DNA of 64,000 nt from Oceanobacillus jeddahensis (GTDB lineage Bacteria > Bacillota > Bacilli > Bacillales > Amphibacillaceae). Positions 27,381 to 36,653 of the stretch are shown piece by piece. Within the stretch, counting starts at the first letter, position 1. Each line of letters starts with the position of its first letter. The position numbers and the translations under genes are program-made. The stretch covers positions 744,001-808,000 of the forward strand of contig NZ_CCDM010000002.1 in assembly GCF_000750635.1 (NCBI RefSeq), in the 5' to 3' direction. The notes under the pieces were generated by a model that was not told the DNA's origin, searched no databases, and was given only the letters and a program-made list of their open reading frames with translations.

Positions 27381-28256
27381 ATGTTTAGAACGGTTGCAGA
27401 ATTAGTTGAGATGGCAAATACAGAAAACATTCCCATTTCAGAAGTGATGATACGTCAGGAAATGGATGTGAAAGAGAAAACGAGAGAAGAAGTTTTCTCA
27501 GAAATGGAAAAAAATCTTGTTGTAATGGAAAATGCGGTTGAAGATGCGCTAAAGGGTGTGCAATCGGTAACAGGACTTACTGGCGGAGATGCGGTGAAAG
27601 TACAGAAGTATATGAAAGAAAAGACGCCACTATCAGGCAATTTAATGATGGATGCGGTCAGTAAAGCAATGGGGACAAACGAAGTTAACGCAGCCATGGG
27701 AATTATCTGTGCTACACCGACTGCGGGAAGCGCCGGTTGTGTACCTGGAACGCTGTTTGCAGTGAAAGAACAATTAAACCCGACAAGAGAAGAAATGGTT
27801 CGGTATTTATTTACTTCAGGAGCTTTTGGTTTTGTAGTAGCCAATAATGCTTTTATTTCCGGTGCAGCTGGTGGTTGTCAGGCAGAAGTTGGCTCAGCAG
27901 GAGCAATGGCATCTGCAGCTATCGTTGAAATGGCTGGGGGCACGCCGGAGCAATCAGCACAGGCATTTGCGATGACATTAAAAAATATGCTCGGTTTAGT
28001 TTGTGACCCTGTAGCTGGGTTAGTAGAAGTACCATGTGTAAAGAGAAATGCAGGAGGTTCCTCACTTGCCATTGTGTCTGCTGATTTAGCATTAGCAGGT
28101 GTAGAAAGCCGGATTCCTTGTGATGAGGTAATAGGCGCGATGTACCGGATCGGAAAACAAATGCCTTCTTCTTTGCGTGAAACAGGTGAAGGCGGCTTGG
28201 CAGATACACCAACTGGACGGTTCTTAAAAGAAAAAATTTTTGGTGTCTCTGTCTAG
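27381..28256 (+). CDS. sdaAA: L-serine dehydratase, alpha subunit
   Basis: 291 aa. It carries the iron-sulfur cysteines in CATPTAGSAGCVPGT, GGCQAEVGSAGA and CDPVAGLVEVPCVKRN. GGGGAAAGG lies just upstream of the ATG. It forms the catalytic heterodimer with SdaAB. The C-terminus (GEGGLADTPTGRFLKEKIFG) is complete. Confidence 0.96.
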   Translation: MFRTVAELVEMANTENIPISEVMIRQEMDVKEKTREEVFSEMEKNLVVMENAVEDALKGVQSVTGLTGGDAVKVQKYMKEKTPLSGNLMMDAVSKAMGTNEVNAAMGIICATPTAGSAGCVPGTLFAVKEQLNPTREEMVRYLFTSGAFGFVVANNAFISGAAGGCQAEVGSAGAMASAAIVEMAGGTPEQSAQAFAMTLKNMLGLVCDPVAGLVEVPCVKRNAGGSSLAIVSADLALAGVESRIPCDEVIGAMYRIGKQMPSSLRETGEGGLADTPTGRFLKEKIFGVSV

Positions 28257-28411
28257 GATGTAAATGTAATAAACTCGCAGCACAACGTTTTTTAACAGGC
28301 TCCCCTGCTGAGTGTTTCGCCTAAATGCTTACACTCCATAGTATGAGGGATTCTAAGAAAGTAACATACACTTTCAAGACCTTTTTAACAAATGCCAAGT
28401 TTTCTTTATCA

Positions 28412-28530
28412 CGGAGAACCGTCCATAAAACTCCCACCTCCAAATAAAGCGTAAAAATAAATTTATTTAGGCGGGAGATAACAGACGCTAACTCCCTGAA
28501 TCACTCAGGCTAATTCAGTAGGAGAAGAGT
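28412..28530 (+). repeat. Short dispersed repeats with hairpin potential
   Basis: CGGAGAACCGTCCATAAAAC (28412 on) repeats 9730-9755. It is followed by an imperfect hairpin: CTCCCACC and CAAATAAA pairing with TTTATTTAG and GGCGGGAG (to about 28478), and then by CTGAAT / ATTCAG. No coding potential. Confidence 0.65.
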
Positions 28531-28536
28531 AAAAAT

Positions 28537-28918
28537 CAATGTTGTAAGGTTAATGAATTTTCTTGAATATTATATTTGTTAGAGTTAGATGGAAACAACT
28601 ATCTAGCGACGGTTTTCGATGGGGCGAGTAACCGCAAAAGCTCTTCGATGGATCGAGTAATCGCAATGTTTTTCGATGGGGCGAGTAACCGCAGCCTCAG
28701 TCCCAGTGGGAAGACCCCGCAGAAAAAAGGACTCTTTTTTTCTACCACTGGCATAAGCGCGACTATGCTTCTGTCTGCGTCTGTCGGCTTGCCAATCAGC
28801 AAGTCTTCTTTAAAGGAGATGAGCTCGGGGCCCATGGAAAGCGTAGTGTTTTTCTGGGGCCTAAGATTACTCACCCCACCATAACCTGTCGGAGCGATCG
28901 ATTAACCTGACAACATTG
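28537..28918 (+). repeat. Second-family inverted-repeat element, copy A (382 bp)
   Basis: Left CAATGTTGTAAGGTTAAT and right (reverse complement) CAATGTTGTCAGGTTAAT, matching at 17 of 18. Inside are three 24-bp repeats (28613-28693), a GTGGGAAGACCCCGCAGAAA segment shared with copy B, and a segment TGTCTGCGTCTGTCGGCTTG shared in inverse with 47529-47560. No ORF of substance and no clear target duplication. Confidence 0.75.
28613..28693 (+). repeat. Three tandem 24-bp GGGGCGAGTAACCGCA repeats
   Basis: Units start at 28613, 28642 and 28670, so the period is 28-29 bp with 4-5 bp between units. Variation between units (GGGG/GGAT, ACC/ATC) is scattered. Confidence 0.85.
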
Positions 28919-28923
28919 AAGCA

Positions 28924-28958
28924 AAAACTCCCACTGAATGAAGTTTTGTTTTATAGAA
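28924..28958 (+). repeat. Dispersed 35-bp repeat upstream of recG
   Basis: AAAACTCCCACTGAATGAAG and the following TTTTGTTTTATAGAA match 9745-9779 with one difference. Confidence 0.85.
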
Positions 28959-28971
28959 AAGGATGTTAGAA

Positions 28972-30999
28972 ATGAATGAATCGATATTAGAAGTTAAAGG
29001 TGTCGGCGAAAAATTAGCAGAACAACTTGCTTCCATTCAAATTTACGAAACAAACGATATATTAGAATATTTCCCGTATCGATATGATATTTATGAAGAA
29101 AAACCATTGCAAGAGCTGGTTCATGATGAAAAAGTAACGATTAAAGGGAAGGTCATTTATGATCCTTCTCTTACTTTTTTTGGGAAAAAAAAATCAAGGT
29201 TAAGTTTTACAGTAGAAGTAGAAGGTATAGCTGTAAAAGCTATTATGTTTAACCGGGCATTTGCCAAAAAACAAATTCAGCAAGGGCAGGATATTACATT
29301 AACAGGGAAATGGGACGCCCATCGGCTGCAAATAACGGTTAGCAAATATAAAATTGGAAAAATGGAAGAAAATGATTCGATTACACCTGTGTATTCTCTA
29401 AAGGGTGATTTAACTTCTTATAAATTTCAAAAGCTTTTAAAACAGGTGCTTGATTCACATGAAGAGGATATAACAGAAATTCTCCCTGCCTCTTACTTAG
29501 AAAATTATAAGCTTCCAAATCGGAAGGAAGCAGTAAAAACAATGCACTTTCCGGAAAGCAGAGTAGCTTTAAAGCATGCACGGCGGCGATTTATTTATGA
29601 GGAATTTCTATTGTTTCAACTAAAAATGCAGCTGATCAGAAAAATAAATCGGGAATCCACAAAAGGGAATACGCAAGATTATGAAATAAAGAAAGTAGAG
29701 AATTTTACCAGCTCCTTGCCTTTTATCTTAACCGAGGCACAGCAAAAGGTATTGACTGAAATTCTAAAAGATATGAAGAGTGCTTATCGAATGAACCGAT
29801 TACTTCAAGGGGATGTTGGTTCGGGGAAAACAGCAGTAGCGGCAATCTGTTTATATGCTGCTGTTACAGCGAACAAGCAGGGAGCATTAATGGTTCCTAC
29901 TGAAATTTTAGCGGAGCAACATTTTCAATCTCTTCAATCAATGCTAGAGGGAAGGGCTAAGGTTGCTTTACTAACTGGTTCTATAAAAGGTAAGAAACGT
30001 AAAGAATTAACCGAGCAAATTGAAAATCAGGAAATAGATATCGTGATTGGAACGCACGCTCTTATTCAAGAAGATGTCCTATTTAATGATTTAGGTTTAG
30101 CAATTGTTGATGAGCAGCACCGTTTTGGTGTTGCTCAGCGTAGGACACTGCGGGATAAGGGATTAGATCCGGATGTGCTATTTATGACAGCTACACCAAT
30201 TCCTAGAACACTAGCTATAACAACTTTTGGTGATATGGATGTGTCTATTATTAACCAGCTGCCTTCAGGAAGGAAAGAGATTGAAACTCTATGGGTGAAG
30301 GAAAATATGTTTGAACGAATTCTTGATTTTATCCAAGAGCGGGTTAAGCAGGGGGAACAAGCATATATTATAAGCCCGCTTATTGAAGAATCGGATAAAT
30401 TGGATATTCAAAACGCTGTGGATTTGTATCATCAGTTAACAGCTTACTATGATAATGAAATGGAAATTGGTTTGATGCATGGACGTTTATCTTCTGCAGA
30501 AAAAGATGAAGTAATGCGTGATTTTGCAGATAATAAAGTAAAAGTTTTAGTCTCAACAACAGTTGTAGAAGTAGGCGTCAATGTTCCGAATGCTACGGTA
30601 ATGGTTATTTATGACGCGGAACGCTTTGGATTATCGCAACTGCATCAGCTTCGGGGGCGAGTAGGTCGAGGAGAAAAGCAAAGTTATTGTATCCTTATTG
30701 CAGAACCTAAAGGAGAGGTCGGCAAGGAACGTATGCGCATCATGTCGGAAACAAGTGATGGGTTTGAACTATCTGAACAAGATTTACAATTACGAGGCCC
30801 AGGAGACTTCTTTGGCAGAAAACAAAGTGGTATGCCAGAATTTAAAGTAGCGGATATGGTACATGATTATAGAGCGCTGGAAACTGCAAGACAAGACGCA
30901 CAACAAATTGTTGAGGACAATTTATTACAAGCTGAAGACTACAAATACTTAAAAGAAATCTTAGCAGAAGAAGAAGGTTTGTTGGAGAAATTGGATTAA
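28972..30999 (+). CDS. recG: ATP-dependent DNA helicase RecG
   Basis: 675 aa from ATG 28972 (AAAAGG 9 nt upstream; ATG 28963 abuts the RBS). Wedge/OB domain at about 55-150, Walker A GDVGSGKTAVA (about 280), DEQH (about 379), TATPIPRTLA (about 406), and motifs V-VI STTVVEVGVNVPNA and QLRGRVGRGE. It remodels stalled forks and Holliday junctions by branch migration. Confidence 0.97.
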   Translation: MNESILEVKGVGEKLAEQLASIQIYETNDILEYFPYRYDIYEEKPLQELVHDEKVTIKGKVIYDPSLTFFGKKKSRLSFTVEVEGIAVKAIMFNRAFAKKQIQQGQDITLTGKWDAHRLQITVSKYKIGKMEENDSITPVYSLKGDLTSYKFQKLLKQVLDSHEEDITEILPASYLENYKLPNRKEAVKTMHFPESRVALKHARRRFIYEEFLLFQLKMQLIRKINRESTKGNTQDYEIKKVENFTSSLPFILTEAQQKVLTEILKDMKSAYRMNRLLQGDVGSGKTAVAAICLYAAVTANKQGALMVPTEILAEQHFQSLQSMLEGRAKVALLTGSIKGKKRKELTEQIENQEIDIVIGTHALIQEDVLFNDLGLAIVDEQHRFGVAQRRTLRDKGLDPDVLFMTATPIPRTLAITTFGDMDVSIINQLPSGRKEIETLWVKENMFERILDFIQERVKQGEQAYIISPLIEESDKLDIQNAVDLYHQLTAYYDNEMEIGLMHGRLSSAEKDEVMRDFADNKVKVLVSTTVVEVGVNVPNATVMVIYDAERFGLSQLHQLRGRVGRGEKQSYCILIAEPKGEVGKERMRIMSETSDGFELSEQDLQLRGPGDFFGRKQSGMPEFKVADMVHDYRALETARQDAQQIVEDNLLQAEDYKYLKEILAEEEGLLEKLD

Positions 31000-31030
31000 T
31001 TCAGAGGTCGTATATAAATCAATAGATTAC

Positions 31031-31059
31031 TTGCATAATAAAGAGTGCTATTATATATT
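31031..31059 (+). promoter_or_regulatory. SigA promoter of the fapR operon
   Basis: TTGCAT (31031-31036), 17-bp spacer, TATATT (31054-31059). Transcription would start near 31066, within the FapR operator. Confidence 0.8.
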
Positions 31060-31063
31060 ACTA

Positions 31064-31081
31064 TTAGTACCAAGTCATAAA
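31064..31081 (+). promoter_or_regulatory. FapR operator
   Basis: TTAGTACCAAGTCATAAA, differing at three positions from the B. subtilis fapR-plsX operator as I recall it (TTAGTACCTAGTCTTAAT). It overlaps the predicted start site of the fapR promoter, so FapR would repress its own operon until malonyl-CoA rises. Confidence 0.8.
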
Positions 31082-31124
31082 GCTGAACTTCAAACAGTGG
31101 AAGTTTACGCTCTTTTTCACTGGT

Positions 31125-31190
31125 TTAGACTGCAATTACTCGCTTTACTAAGGATGCTGAGGTTGCGGCTACTCACTCCATTAAAAACGC
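31125..31190 (-). repeat. Degenerate 24-bp repeats in the fapR leader
   Basis: TGCAATTACTCGCTTTACTA and TGCGGCTACTCACTCCATTA are diverged inverse-orientation copies of the GGGGCGAGTAATCGCA repeat, lying between the operator and the fapR start. Confidence 0.55.
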
Positions 31191-31251
31191 AGCGACGTGA
31201 TAAAAAGAGTCAACATCTCTGAAAATATTAAATGAAAGTTTGATGATAGAA

Positions 31252-31824
31252 ATGAGACGCTCGAAAGCAGAACGACAATCGTTATTAAGAGAAAAAATAG
31301 AGGACTCTCCATTTGTAACAGATGAACAGTTGGCGAAAGATTTTCAAGTCAGTATCCAAACGATTCGACTTGATCGTATGGAGTTGTCTATTCCTGAACT
31401 TCGTGAACGAATCAAATATGTTGCTACAAAGCAATGGAATGAGACTGTAAAAGCTTTACCGGTTGAAGAAGTGATTGGAGATATTATTGATTTGGAATTA
31501 GATGAGCGGGCTATCTCTATGCTCGATATAACATCAGATTTTGTTTTTTCCCGAAACAAGATTGCCAGAGGGCATCATCTGTTTGCTCAAGCAAATTCAT
31601 TAGCTGTAGCCGTCATTAATGATGAGCTTGCTTTAACAGCAAAGTCCACCCTGCGCTTCAAAAGGCAGGTTAAAGAAGGAGAAAGAGTCATTGCTAAAGC
31701 TACTGTTAAAGGGAAAGATAATCGCGGCCACACGATTGTGGAAGTGAATAGCTTTGTAAATAATGAATCTGTGCTAACAGGTGAATTTTTCATGTTTCAT
31801 TCTAGCGAAAGCAAAGGAGATTAG
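31252..31824 (+). CDS. fapR: FapR, malonyl-CoA-responsive lipid synthesis repressor
   Basis: 190 aa from ATG 31252 (MRRSKAERQ, matching the B. subtilis N-terminus); ATG 31243 is possible and neither has a strong RBS. DeoR-like [25 protein letters not shown], linker helix [15 protein letters not shown], and a hot-dog effector domain with [24 protein letters not shown] and the C-terminal [12 protein letters not shown]. It represses fatty acid and phospholipid genes and is released by malonyl-CoA. It heads the operon and an operator is present upstream. Confidence 0.96.
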   Translation: MRRSKAERQSLLREKIEDSPFVTDEQLAKDFQVSIQTIRLDRMELSIPELRERIKYVATKQWNETVKALPVEEVIGDIIDLELDERAISMLDITSDFVFSRNKIARGHHLFAQANSLAVAVINDELALTAKSTLRFKRQVKEGERVIAKATVKGKDNRGHTIVEVNSFVNNESVLTGEFFMFHSSESKGD

Positions 31825-31828
31825 ATAG

Positions 31829-32830
31829 ATGCGATTAGCGATAGATGCAATGGGAGGCGACCATGCTCCTAAGGAAATTGTGTTAGGTGCAATGGATGCC
31901 GTAAAAGAAAATAAAGATTTACAAATTACACTTTATGGTGATGAAAACCAAATTAAACCGATTTTAACAGATAGCCAGCAAATTAAAATTATACATACAG
32001 ACGAAAAAATAACATCAGAGGATGAGCCTGTAAAAGCCGTACGACGTAAGAAGAATGCTTCTTTAGTTCTAATGGCTAAGGCTGTAAAAGATGGGGAAGC
32101 AGATGCGTGTATTTCTGCTGGTAATACAGGGGCCTTAATGAGTGCGGGTTTGTTTGTGGTAGGCCGCATTCCTGGAATTGACCGACCGGCGTTAAGCCCT
32201 ACTTTCCCAACAGTAGATGGACAAGGCTTTTTAATGCTTGATGTTGGAGCAAATGTTGATGCAAAACCAGAACATCTGCTTCAATACGCTATTATGGGGT
32301 CTGTTTATGTGGAAAGAGTAAGAAACATCAAAAATCCTAGAGTTGGCTTATTAAATGTAGGTACGGAAGATGGAAAAGGAAATGATTTAACCAAAAAAGC
32401 TTTTCAACTTTTAGAAAATGCACCCATTCATTTTGTAGGAAATGTAGAAGCGAGAGACATCTTAAATGGTGTTGCGGACGTAGTTGTTACAGACGGATTT
32501 AGCGGAAATGTAGCACTAAAAACAATGGAAGGCGTTGCTGAAACAATTTTTTCTCTTTTAAAAGATGCTTTTATGTCTTCCACAAAATCAAAAATTGCTG
32601 CTGCGCTTGTTAAAAATGACTTGAAGGGCTTAAAAGGCCGATTGGATTACTCCGAGTATGGCGGAGCAGGGTTGTTTGGGTTAAGCGCACCCGTTATTAA
32701 AGCACATGGCTCTTCCAAAAGCCGAGCAATCAAAAATGCGATTAAACAAGCAGTTTATATGGTTGATAATAATGTAACAACCACAATTCAAAATACTATT
32801 GAGACAATGGGGAAAGAGGAGGAAAAATAA
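31829..32830 (+). CDS. plsX: Phosphate acyltransferase PlsX
   Basis: 333 aa: [24 protein letters not shown] and [27 protein letters not shown] are diagnostic. It converts acyl-ACP to acyl-phosphate, the donor for PlsY in phosphatidic acid synthesis; it is a peripheral membrane enzyme. AAAGGAG precedes by about 11 nt; 4 nt after fapR and directly followed by fabD. Confidence 0.97.
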   Translation: MRLAIDAMGGDHAPKEIVLGAMDAVKENKDLQITLYGDENQIKPILTDSQQIKIIHTDEKITSEDEPVKAVRRKKNASLVLMAKAVKDGEADACISAGNTGALMSAGLFVVGRIPGIDRPALSPTFPTVDGQGFLMLDVGANVDAKPEHLLQYAIMGSVYVERVRNIKNPRVGLLNVGTEDGKGNDLTKKAFQLLENAPIHFVGNVEARDILNGVADVVVTDGFSGNVALKTMEGVAETIFSLLKDAFMSSTKSKIAAALVKNDLKGLKGRLDYSEYGGAGLFGLSAPVIKAHGSSKSRAIKNAIKQAVYMVDNNVTTTIQNTIETMGKEEEK

Positions 32831-33769
32831 ATGAAACGCATTGCATTTATGTTCCCGGGTCAAGGATCACAAACAGTTGGAATGGGCAAAGACTTATTTG
32901 ATACTTATCCGCAGATACAAGAATTATATAAGGAAGCAAATGAAGTTTTAAATGTGGATATACAATCACTTATGTTCGAAGGTCCCAAAGAAACGTTAAC
33001 AGAAACAGAGAACACACAACCAGCATTATTGTTATCCAGTGTTGTGGCATCTCAACTGTTAGAGGAAAATGGTATTCAACCTTCCATGGTTGTTGGGCAC
33101 AGTTTAGGTGAATACAGTGCACTTGTTTCTGCAGGAGCAATGAAATGGCAAGACGCTATCCAGCTTGTTAAAGTAAGAGGTCGTTTAATGGAAGAAGCGT
33201 TTCCTAAAGGGCAAGGGACTATGGCAGCTGTTTTAGGACTTGATGAAGATAAGGTTCAAGAAGCGCTGGATCAGGTCACAGATGAAATTGTGGATATTGC
33301 TAATTTAAATTGTCCGGGACAAATTGTTATTTCCGGCTCCGTTCCAGGTGTAGAACAAGCAACAAATTTACTGAAAGAAGCCGGAGCAAAACGCGTACTA
33401 CCATTAAATGTGAGCGGGCCATTCCATTCGAGATTGATGAAACAAGCAAATGAAGACTTTGCAGCGTATCTAAATGAAGTAGCTTTGGAAGATCCGAAAA
33501 CACCTGTTTATGCAAATGTTTCAGCCGATGCAGTAACGGAAAAAGATACTGTGAAAGAATTATTAGTACAGCAGCTTTACTCACCGGTTCGTTTTGAAGA
33601 ATCGATTCAAAAGATGTTGGAAGAAGGTGTAGATGCATTTGTAGAAGTAGGTACAGGAAAAGTATTATGCGGTTTATTGAAAAAAATAGATCGGAAAGCA
33701 AAAACATTTGCTGTACAGGATCAGGAATCACTTGAAGCGTTTATTCGCTGGTATAAGGAGGAAGAATAA
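32831..33769 (+). CDS. fabD: Malonyl-CoA:ACP transacylase
   Basis: 312 aa. [16 protein letters not shown], nucleophile motif [10 protein letters not shown] (Ser about residue 92), the binding arginine in [11 protein letters not shown], and catalytic His in SGPFHSRLM. It loads malonate on ACP to start elongation. The ATG follows the plsX stop without a gap. Confidence 0.97.
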   Translation: MKRIAFMFPGQGSQTVGMGKDLFDTYPQIQELYKEANEVLNVDIQSLMFEGPKETLTETENTQPALLLSSVVASQLLEENGIQPSMVVGHSLGEYSALVSAGAMKWQDAIQLVKVRGRLMEEAFPKGQGTMAAVLGLDEDKVQEALDQVTDEIVDIANLNCPGQIVISGSVPGVEQATNLLKEAGAKRVLPLNVSGPFHSRLMKQANEDFAAYLNEVALEDPKTPVYANVSADAVTEKDTVKELLVQQLYSPVRFEESIQKMLEEGVDAFVEVGTGKVLCGLLKKIDRKAKTFAVQDQESLEAFIRWYKEEE

Positions 33770-34509
33770 TGTTACAAGGGCAAACAGCAGTAGTAACTGG
33801 AGCTTCCAGAGGGATAGGCAGAGCCATTGCTTTGGAACTTGCTAAAAACGGAGCTAATGTGATTGTGAATTACTCTGGAAGTGAAGCAAAAGCTGAAGAG
33901 GTTGTCGGAGAGATCCAGGAACTTGGCGTGAAAGTAGTTAAAATTCAGGCAAATGTTTCTGATGAAGATTCTGTTAAGCAGCTTATGAAACAATCTGTTA
34001 AAGAATTCGGTACTATCGATATTTTAGTGAACAATGCAGGTATTACGAAAGATAACTTGTTAATGCGCATGAAGGAAGATGAATTCGACCAGGTTATTCA
34101 AACTAACTTGAAGGGTACGTTTTTATGTACAAAAGCAGTGACGCGTCAAATGATGAAACAAAAATCAGGACGTATTATTAATGTTGCCTCCATTGTTGGA
34201 GTAAGTGGGAATCCGGGACAAGCCAACTATGTTGCGGCAAAAGCAGGTGTGATTGGTTTAACGAAAACGACAGCGAAAGAGCTTGCTTCCCGAAATATCT
34301 TGGTAAACGCAGTTGCTCCCGGTTTTATTTCTACAGATATGACGGACGAATTAAGTGAAGAGCAGCAGGAATCTTTATTACAATTGGTACCATTAGAGCG
34401 CTTCGGTAAACCGGAAGATGTAGCACGTGTTATCCGCTTTTTAGCAAGTGAAGACGCCAATTACATTACCGGACAAACGATTCATATTGACGGTGGAATG
34501 GTGATGTAA
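33769..34509 (+). CDS. fabG: 3-oxoacyl-ACP reductase
   Basis: 246 aa [19 protein letters not shown] (cofactor loop), [14 protein letters not shown], catalytic Ser-Tyr-Lys in [23 protein letters not shown], and [17 protein letters not shown]-dependent reduction in the fatty acid elongation cycle. It shares one base with the fabD stop (TAATG). acpP follows after a 400-bp repeat-filled gap rather than directly. Confidence 0.97.
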   Translation: MLQGQTAVVTGASRGIGRAIALELAKNGANVIVNYSGSEAKAEEVVGEIQELGVKVVKIQANVSDEDSVKQLMKQSVKEFGTIDILVNNAGITKDNLLMRMKEDEFDQVIQTNLKGTFLCTKAVTRQMMKQKSGRIINVASIVGVSGNPGQANYVAAKAGVIGLTKTTAKELASRNILVNAVAPGFISTDMTDELSEEQQESLLQLVPLERFGKPEDVARVIRFLASEDANYITGQTIHIDGGMVM

Positions 34510-34557
34510 TACAATTACAGAACAATAAAAATCGTTGAAGCCTGGGGCTGCGATTAC

Positions 34558-34762
34558 CAATGTTGTCAGGTTAATGAATTTTTTTAATTTAATACAGATA
34601 ACAAAAAATCTATCTAGCGGAGGAAAACACGGAGATTCCTGTGGGAAAGCGCAGTGGGAAGACCCCGCAGAAAAAAGCGAACTTCTTTTTTTGAGGAGGC
34701 TGAGCTCAAGCCCATGGAAAGCGTAGTGTTTTTCCGCAGCGGTCGATTAAGCTACAACATTG
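34558..34762 (+). repeat. Second-family inverted-repeat element, copy B (205 bp)
   Basis: Left CAATGTTGTCAGGTTAATGA, right (reverse complement) CAATGTTGTAGCTTAATCGA. Core CTAGCGGAGGAAAACACGGA...GTGTTTTTCCGCAGCGG is the same REP-like architecture as the GCGGACCG modules but with other arm sequences. It separates fabG from acpP. Confidence 0.75.
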
Positions 34763-34767
34763 AGACC

Positions 34768-34822
34768 TGCGATTACTCGGTCTATTAAAACCGTTGCTGC
34801 GATTACTCGCCCCACCGAAACC
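34768..34822 (-). repeat. Two inverse-orientation 24-bp repeats
   Basis: TGCGATTACTCGGTCTATTA at 34768 and TGCGATTACTCGCCCCACCG at 34798, the reverse complement of the GGGGCGAGTAATCGCA repeat. Confidence 0.8.
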
Positions 34823-34912
34823 CGTTGCGGTTCCTCGGCTAAAAAAATCGTGGCATTTATACTTTTTAAAAGTAAAATAAAGTGGTATATTCTTGAAAGG
34901 AGGTGAACGGGA

Positions 34913-35146
34913 ATGGCAGATGTGTTTGAACAAGTAAAGTCCATTATTGCTGATCGTCTTGATGTAGACGAAGAAAAAGTAGTTTTAGAAGCTTCATTTA
35001 AAGATGACCTTGAAGCAGACTCATTAGATGTTGTTGAACTTGTTATGGAATTAGAAGATGAGTTTGATATTGAAATCGCTGATGAAGATGCAGAAAAGAT
35101 TAATACAGTAGGTGATGCTGTAGATTACATAAACAGCAAAGCTTAA
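34913..35146 (+). CDS. acpP: Acyl carrier protein
   Basis: 77 aa, very acidic, with the phosphopantetheine serine in [12 protein letters not shown] (Ser37). GAAAGGAGGTGA ends 7 nt before the ATG. It carries acyl chains through fatty acid synthesis and feeds PlsX. An extended -10 TGGTATATT about 30 nt upstream of the gene suggests its own promoter after the repeat block; no FapR box was seen there. Confidence 0.97.
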   Translation: MADVFEQVKSIIADRLDVDEEKVVLEASFKDDLEADSLDVVELVMELEDEFDIEIADEDAEKINTVGDAVDYINSKA

Positions 35147-35163
35147 TGAATAAAAAAACAGCG

Positions 35164-35192
35164 AGGGAAAGTTTCTTTTAGAGACTTTCCCT
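35164..35192 (+). terminator. Probable terminator after acpP
   Basis: AGGGAAAGT / ACTTTCCCT stem with a 10-nt loop and a weak T tail (TCATTATTT). Confidence 0.6.
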
Positions 35193-35350
35193 TCATTATT
35201 TGTATTTTACTGTAAAGAACATAAATAATTATTTTTCGTATATGGTAAAATATCTGTATAAAGATTATTTAGAGCAATCAATGAACAGCAATAGAAAAAA
35301 TGAATAGTAAACCAATCATCATGTTATGGATGAGAGTGAAGGAGGTCAAT

Positions 35351-36037
35351 ATGGAATTAAGTCAACTGGAACAGGAATTAGGAATATCCTTTCAACAAAA
35401 GAAATTATTAAAAGAAGCATTTACCCATTCTTCTTATGTGAACGAATATAAGAAAAGCAAGCTGAAAGACAACGAACGATTAGAATTCCTGGGAGATGCT
35501 GTACTCGAATTAGCCGTTTCGCAATATTTATATAGAAATAATCAGGAAATGCCTGAGGGTGAAATGACCAAATTACGTGCAGCTATCGTATGTGAAGCAT
35601 CTTTAACAGTCTTTGCAAAGCAATTTAACTTTGGGCAATATATCCTTTTAGGAAAAGGAGAAGATAAGACTGGCGGAAGACAGAGACCAGCTATTTTAGC
35701 AGATGCATTTGAGGCATTTTTAGGAGCGCTTTACTTAGATCAGGGTTTCGATACAGTACTTTGTTTTTTAAACAAACACATTTTTCCTGTATTAACAGTC
35801 GATGCTTCAACAAGTGTAGTGGATTATAAAAGTCATCTCCAAGAAATTGTCCAGCAGCAAAAAGATAGAAAAATTGAATATCAAATTATTGATGAGCATG
35901 GCCCGTCTCATCACAAAGAATTTATTGCTGAGGTTTTAATTCAGGGAGAACCGGCTGGAAAAGGAATTGGAAGAACGAAGAAAGAAGCTGAACAAAAAGC
36001 AGCCAGAGCAGCACTGGAGAAAAAACTGCCGGAATAG
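35351..36037 (+). CDS. rnc: Ribonuclease III
   Basis: 228 aa from ATG 35351, selected by AAGGAGGT 8 nt upstream; the frame is open for 17 more codons upstream without an RBS. Signature NERLEFLGDAVLELAVS, second acidic site LADAFEAFLGALYLDQGF, and C-terminal dsRBD (DYKSHLQEIVQQQ...GRTKKEAEQKAARAAL). It cleaves double-stranded RNA in rRNA maturation and scRNA processing. Confidence 0.96.
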   Translation: MELSQLEQELGISFQQKKLLKEAFTHSSYVNEYKKSKLKDNERLEFLGDAVLELAVSQYLYRNNQEMPEGEMTKLRAAIVCEASLTVFAKQFNFGQYILLGKGEDKTGGRQRPAILADAFEAFLGALYLDQGFDTVLCFLNKHIFPVLTVDASTSVVDYKSHLQEIVQQQKDRKIEYQIIDEHGPSHHKEFIAEVLIQGEPAGKGIGRTKKEAEQKAARAALEKKLPE

Positions 36038-36062
36038 ACAAGGTTATTCGTTCTTGAGAATC

Positions 36063-36120
36063 AAAAAAAACGTTACGCAAGAGTAATTTGGTTGCTTGTT
36101 CTTGCGTAACGTTTTTTGTT
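36063..36120. terminator. Bidirectional terminator between rnc and the DUF1128 gene
   Basis: AACGTTACGCAAGA / TCTTGCGTAACGTT stem with eight A's on the left and TTTTTT on the right; serves both convergent genes. Confidence 0.9.
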
Positions 36121-36125
36121 TCATA

Positions 36126-36347
36126 TTATTTTCGGATAGATGCCAATTCGTTAATAAAGGCTTGCGTTTCGGAAGCACTTAAACGGCCTTTACTGATAAC
36201 CATATCATACATCCATTTTAAATCTTCATATTTTTCAAGATTATAATCTTCTGCGTCCATAATTGAACGGTTAACTACTTGTAACTTTTCTGCTAATTCC
36301 TGAAGCATATACTCCATATTTTCAACGCTTGGCTGGTCTAATTGCAT
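36126..36347 (-). CDS. DUF1128/UPF0435 family protein
   Basis: 73 aa, Glu/Lys-rich and helical (MQLDQPSVENMEYMLQELAEKLQ, LKWMYDMVISKGRLSASE). It resembles the Bacillus YfkK-type UPF0435 family; function unknown. GGGGGATAAG is the upstream ribosome site on the minus strand. It is inserted against the direction of rnc and smc, a slot empty in B. subtilis. Confidence 0.75.
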   Translation of the reverse strand: MQLDQPSVENMEYMLQELAEKLQVVNRSIMDAEDYNLEKYEDLKWMYDMVISKGRLSASETQAFINELASIRK

Positions 36348-36653
36348 CTTATCCCCCTTATCATGATCCTTAATCTGGAATATTCATGTACATGCGAAAA
36401 GCATAAAATAGCGATGATTTGTATTTCAACTTAAGCATGTACGGTAAAACCTAATTCATTTGTTACGAGTTTTTATTATAGCATAAGTTTTAGAAATCGT
36501 TAATGGTTCACTTCTGAATTAATACCGTGCTGCACATAGGCTAAAGCATGATAATATGATAAAATGTATTAGCTAAACAATTCTAGCAACGATAAAATAA
36601 AAAATGAAATTTATAACGATAAATAGAAAGATTTGATTTTTAGGAGAATGATT
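36348..36653. promoter_or_regulatory. Divergent region between the DUF1128 gene and smc
   Basis: A/T-rich, no gene. ATGATAAAAT near 36557 is a possible -10 for smc; AGGAG at 36642-36646 is the smc ribosome site. No repeats of the families seen elsewhere in the window. Confidence 0.4.

Noticed and set aside
28613..28693. Three regularly spaced repeats that look like a small CRISPR array
   Set aside because: Spacers are only 4-5 bp, no cas genes are near, and the same unit occurs singly at many other places.
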